Positions 22,986-34,882 of a stretch of DNA of 64,000 nucleotides are shown piece by piece. The notes under the pieces were generated by a model that worked only from the letters and a program-made list of their open reading frames with translations, made no database searches and was not told the DNA's origin. The position numbers and the translations under genes are program-made. Origin of the DNA: Cricetomys ansorgei (Eukaryota; Chordata; Mammalia; Rodentia; Nesomyidae); the NCBI GenBank assembly GCA_026225945.1, contig JAMJFZ010001815.1, forward strand, positions 5,064,501 through 5,128,500, given 5' to 3'. The stretch's first letter is position 1; every line of letters starts with the position of its first letter.

Positions 22986-23939
22986 ACTAAGCATCACAGA
23001 ACAGATCCCAGGCAGAAAAGATAGAGGACAGAGCTAACAGAGAATAAACTGCTTCTACCACGAAGGCCTATTGGACATAATATTTAGAAAACAAGAACGG
23101 TTTTGGCTAAGAACTTGGAGGTCTCAAAATATAGACATTGATCTCCCTTTTCCACAGACAGCACCCGGTATCTGAAGCAGCCAAACACCTCCACTGAACT
23201 CTACCACCTCAGCTGACAGCACATGCATTTCTGCATTTTGCATTCACATAATAAGTTCAAAGATCTAGCCATGGTCTCCCTAAACAGCTCACATAGCAGG
23301 ATAATCGTCCAACTCTTTTGGTGGTATGCAGATGAAGATAGTTAGATATTCCTGTAACTCTGAGCCATGCCGGGATGTAAAGTGCTGAGAATCCTTTCTC
23401 TGACTTTGTGATACCCTCCCTACACCACTTCCATCTGTCAACAGTCACCAGATCCTTTTTAAACTTCTCAAAATGTTTTCAAATGTAAACAGGTTTAATT
23501 TACTTTTTAGCATACATATATACACATTGGCATACATGTAAATACTTTATACACACATTTGTATGCATCTTTTAAAATTTGTCTGTGAAGATCTGTTTCT
23601 CATTCTTTTATGAAAAACAATTCAGAGTCGTACCTGAGATGTGCTGAAAATGTCTGAGGTCTCCTGTGTGTCCTCTGTGCTCCAGTACACTGTGGTCAAT
23701 CAGTTGTGGCCTCTCTTCAGGATTAATATATGGGGGTGCCTCCTCCTCCAATACTTACAGAATGTTGAGGACTTGTGATAGACATTGTGGGTTTGTTTGT
23801 TTTTGTGTTTCTTTTTCTAGACTGAAACTCTTGGGATCCTCCCAACAATGAGTCAGTCACTATTATTTAAGTTTGACAAGTAAAAGGCTGGAGGTTAAAT
23901 ATATGTCTAAAACCACATATATGTAAAGGAAAAGATAGG
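22986..23939. other. Unannotated sequence
   Basis: No gene or repeat is recognised. The part at 23500-23560 is rich in CATACA/TATACA but not a clean microsatellite. Confidence 0.35.
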
Positions 23940-24298
23940 TGTCTTAGTTTTCTACTGCTATGACAAGACACCATGATCAAGGCAACTTATAAAAAGAAGC
24001 ATTTAGCTGAAGACTTACAGTTCCAGAGGGTTAGAGTCCATAATCATCATGGCAGGGAGCACGGAAGCAAGAAGGCAGGCATGGCACTAGAGTATAAGAA
24101 CTTACATCCGAGTTCACAAACAGGAAGCAGAGATACTAACTAGAATACTAACTAGGAATGGCATGGACTTTTGAAACGTCAAATCCAGTGAGATAACAAG
24201 GCCATACCTCCTAATCCTTCCCAAAGAGTTCCACCAACTGCGGACCAAGCATTCAAATGTACTAGCCAGTGGAGACCATTCTCATTCAAACCACCACG
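23940..24298 (-). mobile_element. MaLR solo LTR (MT-type), antisense
   Basis: The plus strand runs 'tgtcttagttttctactgct', 'tgatcaaggcaacttataaa', 'cagttccagagggttagagt', 'cctcctaatccttcccaaag' to 'attcaaaccaccac'. This is the complete reverse complement of a rodent MaLR LTR of the MT series. Flanks 'atagg' and 'aaagg' agree at 4 of 5 bases, fitting the 5-bp duplication of ERVL-MaLR elements. There is no internal region, so it is a solo LTR. Confidence 0.85.
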
Positions 24299-24402
24299 AA
24301 AGGCTTTCAAACAGATAACTTTGCTCAAAGCTCTCAATAATAAGCATTATGTTGTATGCCCTGCATTCTACTTTCTAAAGATCTCCTTATAATGAATGTG
24401 AT

Positions 24403-24545
24403 CTCAGTTCACTCAGCAAATCTTTACTAGGTGTCTCCTCCATGCCAGACCCCCATTCTGGATTAGCATGTCAGACTCAGGAAAGGATGAAACTGAGCCA
24501 AATGTCACTACTCAAAAAGCTCACAATCTAGTGGAAAAGACAAAA
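24403..24545 (-). mobile_element. L2 3' end, antisense
   Basis: 'tcactcagcaaatctttact' then 'gtgtctcctccatgccagac' and 'agctcacaatctagtgg' is the reverse complement of the L2 terminus ('ttcattcaacaaatatttactgagc...gtgccaggcac...agcttacattctagtggg'). Confidence 0.7.
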
Positions 24546-24679
24546 GATGGTTTAAAAAGAGGAGAGGGAGAGAAAGGGAGAGTGATCTGACTCAGTTCTT
24601 ATTTCACAGAGAATTGTGATGCACTGTATTAAAATCAGGGATATTTGCCTTTTTACACACCCTCCTTGAAGCTCTTGCC

Positions 24680-25800
24680 TGATTAAATGTGGTATAATAT
24701 CTAGGACATTCCCCTCTTTCCTTTTTCTCCCTCCAAACTCTTATATATCTGCCCTCATTTCTTCTCAAAATTGGTAGCTTCTTTTCCTTAACTGCTATCG
24801 TTACATATAGAGAAACGCACAGACGCGTAAGTATAAACTGTTCAATTCATCTTTGCTGTTTTGCGTATATTGTTTCAGTACTAACCATTTTGTATTGGTT
24901 AACCAACTGGGGACTTGTCTCCGGGGGAGGCCAATTCTTCCTCTTTCTGCATCATTGGTTTCCTGTAGTTCTTTTGTAGGAGTGGGACTCCCAGATTTCC
25001 CCTTTTCCATATTAGCATGTCTATTGGTATTATCATCGTTCAGGTCTTGTACAGGTGGCCATTTCTTAGAGGCCCTACTTTCTGGTTCTCTATTACAAAT
25101 TTCCCATTCCCTCTTCTGAGCCTTAGGTCCAGGAGCTGCGTTGTAGATATATCTATTCCTGCTGGGCTCCCCAAATTCTGTTGATCTCTGCATTGTGAAC
25201 GGTTGTTTTCTCAACGGTCTCCATCTTCATGACTTGTAAAGAATGTTGTTGTTGCTGTTTGTTTGTTTGTTTTGATTTTTGTTTTTGAGACAAGGTCTGT
25301 CTCCATAACCCTGACTGTCTGAGAATTCATTGGGTAGACTAGGCTGGCGTTGATCTCACTGAGATCTGTCTTCCTGTCTGCCTCCAGAGTGCTAGGATTA
25401 AAGGCATGAGCCTCCATGCCTGGCTATGAATGAGAAAAGTCACTTGAAAGAGGGGTGTAGGCTTAAGGACAAATTTTAGGATGCAGATAGGAATTATGCT
25501 GCTGAAGTAGTGGTAAAATAGTGGTAGCAAGTTCTCTTTTAAGATCCACGACCTCACATGCCCTAGGTAGTTGACTAGGTTTCTATTATTAGGCATGATT
25601 CTCTCATTTTGAATGAATCTTGAGTTCAATTAAATAGTCACTGTTTACCACCAACATATGAATACCAGTATTACACCTTTAGAGATATCTTGCCATTCTG
25701 GCCATTGTATTCATAGACATCACAGCTGTATAGAACTACTGAATGCATCTCTCGCTTGGCAGTTTGTCTTAACAAAAGAGACACAGGTCCGTCCCACTTT
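24680..25800 (-). mobile_element. L1 (Lx-type) 3' UTR, antisense, interrupted by B1
   Basis: The left edge near 24690-24740 ('ctttttctccctccaaactc') is the reverse of the L1 3' terminus. Then come 'ggttaaccaactggggact', 'tggtttcctgtagttctttt', 'tagcatgtctattggtatt', a B1 insertion, and 'gcttaaggacaaattttagg', 'ttgactaggtttctatta' and 'cattgtattcatagacatca'. This parallels the sense copy at 9285 in reverse. The 137- and 96-codon minus-strand frames here are 3' UTR shadows. Confidence 0.85.
25250..25425 (-). mobile_element. B1 SINE, antisense, nested in L1
   Basis: A long T/G-rich tail ('tgtttgtttgtttgttttga') leads into 'tttgagacaaggtctgtctc'. The element then runs through 'gtagactaggctggcgttga' and 'gtgctaggattaaaggcatg' to 'catgcctggc'. 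It is full length and moderately diverged. L1 3' UTR sequence is continuous on both sides, so the B1 landed after the L1. Confidence 0.9.
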
Positions 25801-27433
25801 AAAATTTGGCATTCACCTTTCTTAGTGAGAATTCATTTTCAAATGAGGGCTTAGTGAAGCATACTGGTGTGTGGAAGACTTGTTTGAGATGAAGATTGTA
25901 TTGAATAGATGGAACACTGAGTGGCCACCAAATATGTCAGAAAGAGGTAGTTTACTTAGGTAGGCTAAGGGTGAGGAACCTTTGAGATATGGGCAGAGCA
26001 AAGAGACCTGGCCACTGTCTAAGTTCTGCTCAAGGACATGACAATATCTAGTTACCCCATAGATGAAGAAAGCATATAGTAGTTCTGATTCCAAAACCAT
26101 CAATAGTGAGACAACAGAGAGGGGAAAAGACAAAGCTGAGCTATGTGAAAATTCACTTATGTCCACAGGAAAAAAGTTTAATCCCATTAACACCCAAACC
26201 CACTCTCTATCAAGAAAAGTTTTAAGAATTTCTTTGGGTATCATAATGGCAATCAGTGTGATTAGCTAAATAACGGTCCTTTACCTTTAACCTCCAAGAA
26301 CACAGTCAAATCTCACTTGCTATCCACTACAATAGAAGCAAGGATGGTTTCCAGGTTGAAACTCTTGGATTCCAAGCACGGCTAAGCATCTGCCCACCCA
26401 TTTTCTCTGTCAATGCTTGTGATTAATGCAAAGAAGCAGACAAGGCAGTTTTCTTCACGGACCACCCTGAGTTAGGGCCCCTTGCTGACTCACAATAGAT
26501 GTGCAATGTCAGGGTTTCAGTGGATCAAGTCATTAAAATGTAAAAGCTATTTGTTACTACAGCACACCCTTCCAGATCCTGACTGGTTCATCTGGGAAGC
26601 ATCATATGCTTTAAAGTCCAAGAGAAAACACAAAGGATATATAATTGTTTAATTGCAATGCAGATGGGATTTCTCCATAGTAGCAGTTGTTCAAGGTGGT
26701 AGGTGGATACTTGGGGCAAAGATATTGTAGCACTCAAAATACTGATTCAGAAAGTTCATTTTATGGCTCTCTTTAATATGCCTATTATGTATTCTTGAGT
26801 CCTACCTCATCCCTCCACCAGTAAGACAATATGGAAAAGAGTCTTAACACTACTACTAAAATAGTATATAGAACTTACATTTGGTAACACCATTCAGATT
26901 TTAACTAAATAACTATAATGAAACCAATCATAGATGATTCCACTATCCATTGTATACATTATTTTAGAGAAATGATGAGATATACACATAAGAGCAATAT
27001 ATAGGGCACTAAGAATTTGTGTGAGGCTGAGTAAGTTGAATTTATAATCCATGGGTTTTAGAAACATAATTCCTGGACATAAATGTAAGCCTCTGATTTC
27101 CTCTCTATATAGCTCAATAAAATAGAGAGGCATTATGCATTAGAGTTAACATTTGGTTTTCTTTGAAGAGAAATACAGAGAATATTAAAGGACGTTCCGC
27201 CTGTTTTCTGTCTTATGCCCAGAATTTCTCCACTTGTTGCACATCGTGAATCACCAGTTAGGTGCTTTGGGGCTCTGGAGAGGAAGCAGGTGGCCATGTA
27301 CCCACTGAGGAAAAGGAAATTTGCAGCATAGTATTAAGTGTGGCTTTCCCTGTAGTCCTGGCTGAGGCCCCAAAGAATGGAACAGCATGGGAACAACTCC
27401 TCTGTTCTTTTCAAGATGTGGCCAAACCATATG
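25801..27433. other. Unannotated sequence
   Basis: The first few hundred bases may still be L1 but cannot be matched. A minus-strand frame of 140 codons (25822-26244) shows no recognisable motif. The part at 26500-26700 is AT-rich and repeat-free. Confidence 0.3.
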
Positions 27434-27790
27434 TGTTAGTTTCTAATCCTGCTCTGACAGATCACCAGCAATTTATAAATGTAAGGCAAAGGAATGCATT
27501 ATCTCATAACTCTGCTGCTCAGACATCTAGGCAAGTTAGATGTCTTCTTCCTTGGCTGCTGGCCCACTGTCTCTAACACTGATAGGTTGAATGGTCTAGT
27601 AGTCTCCATATCTCTCATATTGCCTGCTGTCTCATCTATCCTGACTCTGGCCAGAGCTGGAGCCCTTCTTATGGCTAATAAGATGAGACTGAAGATGAGA
27701 AAACAATCCAGAATTATATTCCTAGTTTAAGGGTCAACACCTTAATTATAACTGCAAGTCCTCATTGCCATGGCTATTAAAATATTCATT
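27434..27790 (-). mobile_element. MLT1-type MaLR LTR, antisense
   Basis: The start 'gtgttagtttctaatcctgc' and 'gacagatcaccagcaattta', then 'tctcataactctgctgctca', 'cccactgtctctaacactga' and 'agtttaagggtcaacacctt', track the reverse of MLT1-class LTRs, including the end region 'aaggtcagctgattagcaacctt'. It is an old eutherian LTR with no coding content. The plus-strand frames at 27262-27730 overlap it and are spurious. Confidence 0.65.
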
Positions 27791-28487
27791 GTCTCTGGGC
27801 ATCCTAGCAAGAACATCTTTGGGATGCCATTCTTTGTGTACCTATCTGTGACATCTTGAAGTCAAACCACAAGCTGATTTGCCAATTACCACCCTGTGCC
27901 ACACCTTAGGACTGAAGCTGATCAAAGGGAGATTGACCTGAAGACATAGAGGGTTGATGTGTACCTGCTTTGGGGGAAGACATGAGACTTTTACTCCTTT
28001 TGTATGCCAAGCACTGATTAGTGGTCCAAAGAATGGGAAGGACCTTTGGGGATACAAGTCCTGGAATTTGAACATCACAGAATTGATGCTCAAAGAATCA
28101 CCTTAGAATTCTGAAGAAATGAAGCTTTTTTTTAGCCACAGAGTTATGAAGAGAGGTTGTAGTGAGAGATTATTGAACTCTTAATGCTGGACATATATGT
28201 AATTTTCCCCAGATGCCAGGAAACACTAGGTAACAGAAAAAGGTAATAAACCGAAGGTCAACGTAATGGCATCATAGAGGTCAGATGGAAAATATGGCAG
28301 CCAAACTGGTGAAAATGGAAGGTAGGAACTCCTCATACGAGAGCCTATAGAAGTGTTCCATGAGAGAAAACACCAACATATATCTGTCATAAAATGTGTA
28401 TTTCAATTCAGTTCCAAAAGCTGAAACTTACTTATAAAGGACCATTTTGTCTCTAGTAGACATGGAGGAGCAATCTGAGTTCAGAAG
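27791..28487. other. Unannotated sequence
   Basis: No repeat, exon or RNA signature is recognised. Confidence 0.35.
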
Positions 28488-28700
28488 TTTTTTTTTTGTT
28501 TTTTGTTTTTTTTTCCCAAGCAAAACAATCTCCCTCACTGCAGCTTCAACCTTGTGTGGGTCTTGAGACGCGAGCAGAAGCTCTTTGCTCTGATGTCTGA
28601 TGTGCTTCAGATGTGAGGACCAGCTGCTACTCTGGCAGTGACCAGAGGAGACGTGGATACTTCTTATTCTATTAATCTGGCTCAGCAAAGGGAATCTGTC
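28488..28700 (-). pseudogene. Possible retrocopy of an unidentified transcript
   Basis: A long T-rich run (28488-28515) is followed by about 190 bp of GC-richer, repeat-unlike sequence. On the minus strand this would be a transcript fragment ending in a poly(A) tail. The minus-strand frame 28428-28688 reads through it (for example SQDPHKVEAAVREIVLLGKK), but I recognise no protein. There is no clear target duplication and no AATAAA before the tail. It could equally be an unknown SINE. Confidence 0.25.
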
Positions 28701-28762
28701 AGATCCTACCTGAAACTGTCAGAAAGGTAAGGAAAGTGTTTCCCTTTTCCTTAAATGTCAGT

Positions 28763-28880
28763 ACCCTCCACAGACAATGTCTATCATTCTTTCCAAAGAA
28801 GACCACTGTAAGAGTCTCAGATGTTCCAGTCTGCCCCAAGGAGCTCACTAGCATTCACCATCACTGAAAAGTCCCTGCCT
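28763..28880 (+). repeat. Unassigned dispersed repeat, copy B
   Basis: This is the second copy of the segment described at 19757-19872, in the same orientation. Flanking sequences of the two copies do not align, so the shared unit is discrete at about 116-118 bp. Its family is not recognised. It may be an uncatalogued interspersed repeat, or part of a known one I failed to recall. Confidence 0.6.
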
Positions 28881-30188
28881 GTAGTTGTACACCTACTGTG
28901 TAGGCTAACAAGGAAGACACGGAGGTGCAAACCCTGCCAGACCTCAGCAGAGGAAACCACTATCATGGCAAGCCCCATCCTGGACAGTGGAATTCTGACC
29001 GCTCATCTCACGGTTTTTTTTAATTGATACCTAAGCTCTTTTGATACCACGGGCAGATCATGAGCAATAATATATGTTTTACATTAAGCCAACACCTGCA
29101 GACATACAAAATGTCAAGGCTTAGGCAGCCCTTCTCCCAACAGTGCAAAAAAACACCATTTTAAACATTACCAAAAATAAACTCCTGTAACACCTGCCCT
29201 TTAGTAGAATGCTACACTATGTGTTTATTTCATGGGACAGACTTCTGGAGACCAAGGCATTATTATATTTATGACATGGAGGATTCTAGTATTTCCCCTG
29301 CTAACTGCTTTGTATGTTTTTATACATATTTATGTAACTATCTGCTATATTAGATTTTTTATTCCACTCCAAAAAAAGGAGCCCTTGGACAATATTAGTT
29401 GGCAAATACTTGGTGTTCACAAAAGTTAGTATAAGAAAGGAGCGACAAAATATCACTTTATCACCATTCATTTCATTTCATGTTCATTTGGAAGATGCTC
29501 CAAAAGATAACAGTGTTTGTAGACTCATGAATTCCCTAAATCCTATCCTGCCTCCCCCTCATCCTCAATGTTACTTTTAATCAATAGAACAGGAGCACTG
29601 ATGCTGAACTGATGCTATGCTGATGCTATGAGGATTATACAAAATAAATGGCCCATATGGAGGATTGAGCACAGTATATGAGCACTCAAGAAATGGCAGT
29701 TAATACTATATACAAAGCCTCTACTTGGTAATATGTATATACTCTTAGTGTATAGTTGAAAAGCAGAAAAACTGGAAGTTAACTAATGCCACAAACTTGT
29801 GTCAAAGCTCTAAATGCTGCAATTATAAAGTAGGAATGATATAAACTATAGTTTAGGACATGATTTACCCCCAAAGAGGCAAACAAAACTGCATTAAGTT
29901 CGTATGGGGGAAAGTTGAAAAATACACAGTGTATTTTTATTATCATACATAAATGTATAAACTACCTCAGTTCACAGATGGAAAATCACTAAGCTACACG
30001 GGACATTGTAAAGCAGGAGGAAGACACAGCATCAATAAAAATAAGACAGAAAGTCTCCACTGAAGCCTAAAGCTCAAGTGAACACATCAAAGAACCACCT
30101 ATGACAGACCGAAACCACTGGGTCTCTGAAGGCCATATTTGTACTGTGGGAAACATGGGGGACGTGGGATTCATTTCTTTGCTTAGAC
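28881..30188. other. Unannotated sequence containing one MIR
   Basis: Apart from the MIR at 29622-29712, nothing is recognised. A short direct repeat of 'ctgatgctatg' and 'ctgatgctga' occurs near 29598-29630. Confidence 0.35.
29622..29712 (+). mobile_element. MIR SINE 3' part, sense
   Basis: 'gaggattatacaaaataaat' and 'attgagcacagtatatgagc' with 'actcaagaaatggcagttaa' match the MIR tail ('gaggattaaatgagata...cttagcacagtgcctggcacatagtaagcactcaataaatgtta'). Confidence 0.65.
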
Positions 30189-30408
30189 TCCTGGGTCAAC
30201 CTGTGGGTCAAGACCCCTTTGGGGGTTGAATGACCCTTTCACAGAGGTCACCTAAGACCATCTGAATCAGATATTTACATTACCACTCACAACGGAGGCA
30301 CAATTACAGTTATGAAGTTGCAACAAAGATAATTTTATGGTTAGGGGTCACCACAACATGAGGAACTGTATAAAAGGGCATGAGCATTAGGAAGATTGAG
30401 AACCACTC
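30189..30408. mobile_element. URR1-type hAT (Charlie) DNA transposon, copy 2
   Basis: The body runs from 'gggtcaacctgtgggtcaag' through 'cacctaagaccatctgaatc' and 'ttatggttaggggtcaccac' to 'gattgagaaccactc'. The 8-bp flanks 'gcttagac' (30181-30188) and 'atttagac' (30409-30416) agree at 6 of 8, supporting these edges. The left terminus has lost a few bases of the inverted repeat. Confidence 0.85.
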
Positions 30409-30448
30409 ATTTAGACCCTTGGTCAGGCTAGAGAAAAATCTTACCCTT

Positions 30449-30812
30449 TGTACGGATTTGAATAAGAATACCCCTCCCCCCTTCAGAGGCTCACATATTT
30501 GAATGTTTGGGTCACCTGGAAGTGGAACTATTAGAAGGCGTGGCCTTGTTAGTGAAAGTGTGTCACTGAGGATGGGCTTTGAGATTTCAGATGCTCAAGC
30601 TAGAATCCCTGCCTCCACCCTCTGCTGCCTATAGATTCAGACGTAAATATCTCAACTACCTCTCCAGCATCATGTCTGCCTGTGTACCTCCATGCTTCCT
30701 GCCATGATGGTAATGGACCTACACCTCTGAAATTGTAAGTCAGGCTCAATCAAATGTTTTCCATTATAAGAGTCACTATGGCGATAGCGTCTCTTCACAG
30801 CACCCTTAGATT
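30449..30812 (+). mobile_element. MaLR solo LTR (MT-type), sense
   Basis: 'tgtacggatttgaataagaa', 'aggctcacatatttgaatgt', 'ggcgtggccttgttagtgaa', 'cttcctgccatgatggtaat' and the end 'gcgtctcttcacagca' follow the MT LTR in sense. It is the same family as the antisense copy at 23940 and the sense copy at 34676. No internal sequence is attached. Frames over it are spurious. Confidence 0.8.
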
Positions 30813-31724
30813 GTATTTGGCTAGCAAATACCCATTTCAAATAAATGACTACATGCAAGCCAAAAAGCTGTTCTAAAGATGGGCAAAGATAACTCTCTGC
30901 TGTGGATCATGGGTATATTGGCCCTCAAACTTTCTCCAACCTGTCATTCTGGGGTTTTGAACCTTAGGTTTTCCACAGAGCTGGTTCAGGGTTGCTCTTC
31001 CGGCTACTTCTGGACTGGGTCCACTCTGACATGCTTCTCTTGCAAATTTTATCAAACTGTCTTCCACTGAACGCGTTCTGCCAAGTCCCATGCATTTACT
31101 TCAGATCCATGCGATATGTAGGTGTGTAACATTTTGTTCCAGCTAGTCTCACTGGAACTTATGCTCAAGTGATGTCTAGTTAGTTCCATCTCTCTATGCA
31201 AAACTTTTCTCCCCACTTCCATTTAGCTGTCAAAAAGGATAGCTTCAATTTGAGACTTCTGTAAGCCTTGTCCTCATTGACTTGCCTACTGACTCTTACT
31301 AAATTAAATGGCATATACCTTGCTTAAAGGGCTGTTTGCTAATTAAACAGATGCTGAAAGAGTTTATTTCCTTATTTTTTTCTGCTGTTCACTGAGTCAG
31401 TGGCTAGTTATGGACACAACATTGTTACAAATTGCATCTTAGCTAACTGTGCTAAACTGGATTACGATTCAAAATATTTACTCCTTTCCCAGTGGGCAAA
31501 TTATATATCTTCAATCTGTAACATACAAGTTAGCATGTGATGTAGAATGGATTCCAGTCTGTCCCATATGACTTCCTATGACCAAGTAAACATGAAGACA
31601 GTTGTGCATGGCATTCCCATTGGTAGGCACTGGGTTCAGTGGGCATCTCTGGAGGGGTTCTAGGTTCTTGGTCCTAGACGTGGATGGGACATGTGGGTAG
31701 TAGCAGAAGTAGGGGCAGTTTTTA
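30813..31724. other. Unannotated sequence
   Basis: No repeat is recognised. Frames at 30873-31091 lack motifs. Confidence 0.3.
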
Positions 31725-31910
31725 AGAAAAAGACACACTTCCAAGGGAGGAAGCCATAAGAGCAGGGGAAAAGCTGGGTAGCTGAAACTTCCTGCCCCGC
31801 AAGGAGTTGGAGCTATGGTGGCGCCGAGCCAGGGCTTTTTCACGAATACGCTGCTGCACAGAGTTCTCCAAGTAACTCCATGCTTCATAAACATCTTCAA
31901 TGTCCACCTA
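31725..31910 (-). other. Exon-like open frame of unknown origin
   Basis: The minus-strand frame ending with TAA at about 31722 encodes a charged N-terminal half (WSYLENSVQQRIREKALARR) with the look of real alpha-helical protein, then RHHSSNSLRGRKFQLPSF. It is GC-richer than its surroundings. The bases upstream (on the minus strand) do not form a convincing splice acceptor and no poly(A) tail is evident. It may be a decayed processed pseudogene, a terminal exon or chance. The parent protein is not identified. Confidence 0.25.
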
Positions 31911-33402
31911 CATTTTAGTATTATAATGAGCCGTAAGTCACTTTTATACAGTGCCTCTGCCTGTGCCTTTGTCTGGGTTTAGCAGGCTTGGGTTGGGGAT
32001 TTCTAGCCTTCCACTCTGAGGGATAGTTTCTTTCATATACAAATGCTATTGCTTTTCTGAAAAGGCTTCTGATCTTCACTTTTCACCTTATCCTTCTACC
32101 TCAACACTATTGGGCAAAAGCTGTGACAACTCATGTGTGTTATAGCCCTATTCTCGTGATGCTATAATTTGAACTGGCAGTGTCCCAGAGAAAGGATCAG
32201 AGAAATGTTGCTGACTTGTAATGAACATATAGAGGACCTCAAAATTAAATATTAGAAGAAGAATGTGGGTTTCTATAAACCTCCAAGAATGAGAATGATT
32301 GCCACTACCATGTAATTTAGACTAAAGTCCCTGATACCATAGTTCCCACATGCTGACTTCAGTTCTCAATAGGATGCCAGTATACATTTCAGAATATATA
32401 TCTCACTAAAGGTATAAAATACCTGGCCTGATCAAACTTGGTGACATGATAGAGAAAAGAATCCCCCCTCTCTGTGTGTATGTACGTGTGTCTGTATGTG
32501 TGTATACACATTTGAAAATATTTGCTCTCATAGCCAGCATTGGAATTCATCATTACCCTGGGCTCTATGAAGAACACAGAAGTTCTTCATGCCATATTAA
32601 GACAGTTCTCTCAGAAACTCTATTTTGTGCTAGCTTGTCATGATTATATTCAGTCAAAAATACCAAGTTCAGCTACCATACCAGCCTTGCCATAATGCTC
32701 CAGGATCATTCTAAGATGAACACAATTCTAAGAGAAACTACACCTTCCTTCAAACACCATGTGAGTTGTCCATATTAGTTTAAGGATATCTTCTTTTTTT
32801 CCTCTTGCGCTGCAATTCAATTATTACCGAAATAATAAAGTGTTATGTCACTTTCTTTCAAATTCATTCCACCCCATTCTTAAAAATACATTTGTTGCTT
32901 TTTAAAGAATTATTTGTAAGGTAGTAACCTATTGTTCACATGAGATTACTCTATTTTTAATATTATTTGAGTAAATCTCAAGGGTGCATGCTTAATAACA
33001 ATGAGCTTTTTTTCCAGACAAAACACAAAGCAAAAATGACTAAATACAGCTCTAAATAGAATAATAAATTTAAAGGATTTAGTTTATTCACAGGAGTATG
33101 TAATTAATATTTTCAAACTTGTAAAATCAAAACATAGTAACTTATACAATTATAATTTTAGAGAGTCACAAAGACTTGAAACATACGTTTGCTTGTTTGA
33201 CTATTTTTTGTTTTAGTCCTAGAAATGGATTATTACTCATCCTCCAGGCTGAGTCCAGAGAGGACAAGATGCTGAGGGAGCCGCTGTTGCCTTCTCGCCA
33301 AGGAAAGGGAGCTCACTGAGTCTAGGTGCATGAGGCTTACAGAAAGCTGAATGAACTATCCTTGGTACAAGTTGATAATCTCCTTAACAATTGCTAGTCA
33401 TA
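31911..33402. other. Unannotated AT-rich sequence
   Basis: A short impure TG-rich tract lies at 32468-32512. Nothing else is recognised. Confidence 0.35.
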
Positions 33403-33744
33403 GGACTGGGGAGATGATTCATTTGCTGTATAAATGCATTAACCTATACTCATATCCTAGAACCTCTGCAACAGCCAGGCATTTATAACTCTAGCATTCA
33501 GGGTGGAGACAGGAGGATTCCAGTCTAGCCAAATGGTGAGCCTGCAGTTCAGGTCGAGGTTTTCAAATTAAGGTGGAGGAGAAACTGAAGAAGGACATGT
33601 GTTGTGATATGAACCTCTTGACAGCCACAAATGTCTTCACAAATGAGCATCTCCCATACTTAAATAGCACATACACACACACACACACACACAAATACAT
33701 ATATACACACACATACATAAATACATGCACACACAGACATGCAT

Positions 33745-33779
<35 letters not shown>
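33403..33779 (+). mobile_element. B4 SINE, sense, with (CA)n tail
   Basis: A diverged tRNA-like head ('ggactggggagatgattcat') is followed by 'agccaggcatttataactct' and 'gtggagacaggaggattcca' (B1-like half), the composite order of B4. The 3' region merges into a CA-rich microsatellite (33669-33779). Two opposing frames over the tail read TH and VC repeats and are artefacts. Confidence 0.75.
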
Positions 33780-33782
<3 letters not shown>

Positions 33783-34675
33783 AGATGGCCAGGGGTTACT
33801 GGAAATTCTTTTATTTGGTCAGTTCCATAATTTGGAAAGTTTGTCTCCTGATTTTCTTTTAGTTATTTTTAAGATTGAATTGAGCTACAGTTTATTCCTT
33901 TATGTATCTGAAGGGTTCCACTGGTCTTGAACTGAGACATCCTGCGAGACACATTCAGACTGCTACTTGTTGCATGAAGGTGTGAGACGAATGCTTAACT
34001 CACTGGAGTCTTTTCAGTCTAGTGACACTGATAGATGCTTCCTTGGGAAATGTTGCTGATGGGGAAAAGGGAATTCCCAAATTGTGGGAAGCACAATTTG
34101 GTACCTTGAATACTACACAGAACCACTGGTTTTCATGGCTATTATTGCATGTATTTTACTTTGATATCACTTTTATTGGTATTTGTTTCTAATATTTTCT
34201 GCCAAGGCGTTTGAAGGAGTAGCAGGTATGGATTCATGGGGCAAACTCATTCCTGCCTCAGAGTAAGCACCTCACCACTCACGTGTCTACAGTGTGCTCT
34301 TCTCCTGCCCTCCTGTGCAATGCCTTTCTCACCTTGTAGGCAGCCAGTGAGGGATATTGTCCACTGGTGCTTAGTCCATAATGGAAGCCTGCAAGCATTG
34401 ACTCCAATATCAAAAAAAGAAAGAAAGAAAGAAAGAAAGAAACAGCAGCAAAGGAGGGAATACAGATGTGTGAACCAAAGGCAGATGCCCACCCCTCTGC
34501 CTGCCCTCTTTTCTGGAAAGCTCCCTAAAGGTACCTCCCACAGTCTGAGTGGGTGTTCCTGCAGCAGTTGAGGCCCTTAAGACAGCTTTTCATTTGAGGC
34601 TTCCTACTCAGGTGACTTTAATTCATGGAGAGGCATTAAAACCAATCACAATTGCCCAGATTTTTGTTATAAGTG
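33780..34675. other. Unannotated sequence with a short (AAAG)n run
   Basis: A tetranucleotide AAAG run lies at 34412-34442. The rest has no recognised repeat. Frames at 34236-34571 read KERK repeats from the run and are not genes. Confidence 0.5.
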
Positions 34676-34831
34676 TGTGGTGGTTTGAGTAAGATTGGCC
34701 CCCACGGGCTCATATATTTGCAAGCTTTAGTCCCCCACTGATGAGCTGTCAGGGAAGAATCAGGAAGTGAAACCTTGTAGAAGGAGGTCTATCTTTGGTG
34801 TATCCTCTCCTCTCCTCTCCTCTTCTTCTCT

Positions 34832-34882
<51 letters not shown>

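Noticed and set aside
24801..25214. Minus-strand frame of 137 codons
   Set aside because: It lies in the L1 3' UTR, which is non-coding in these elements.
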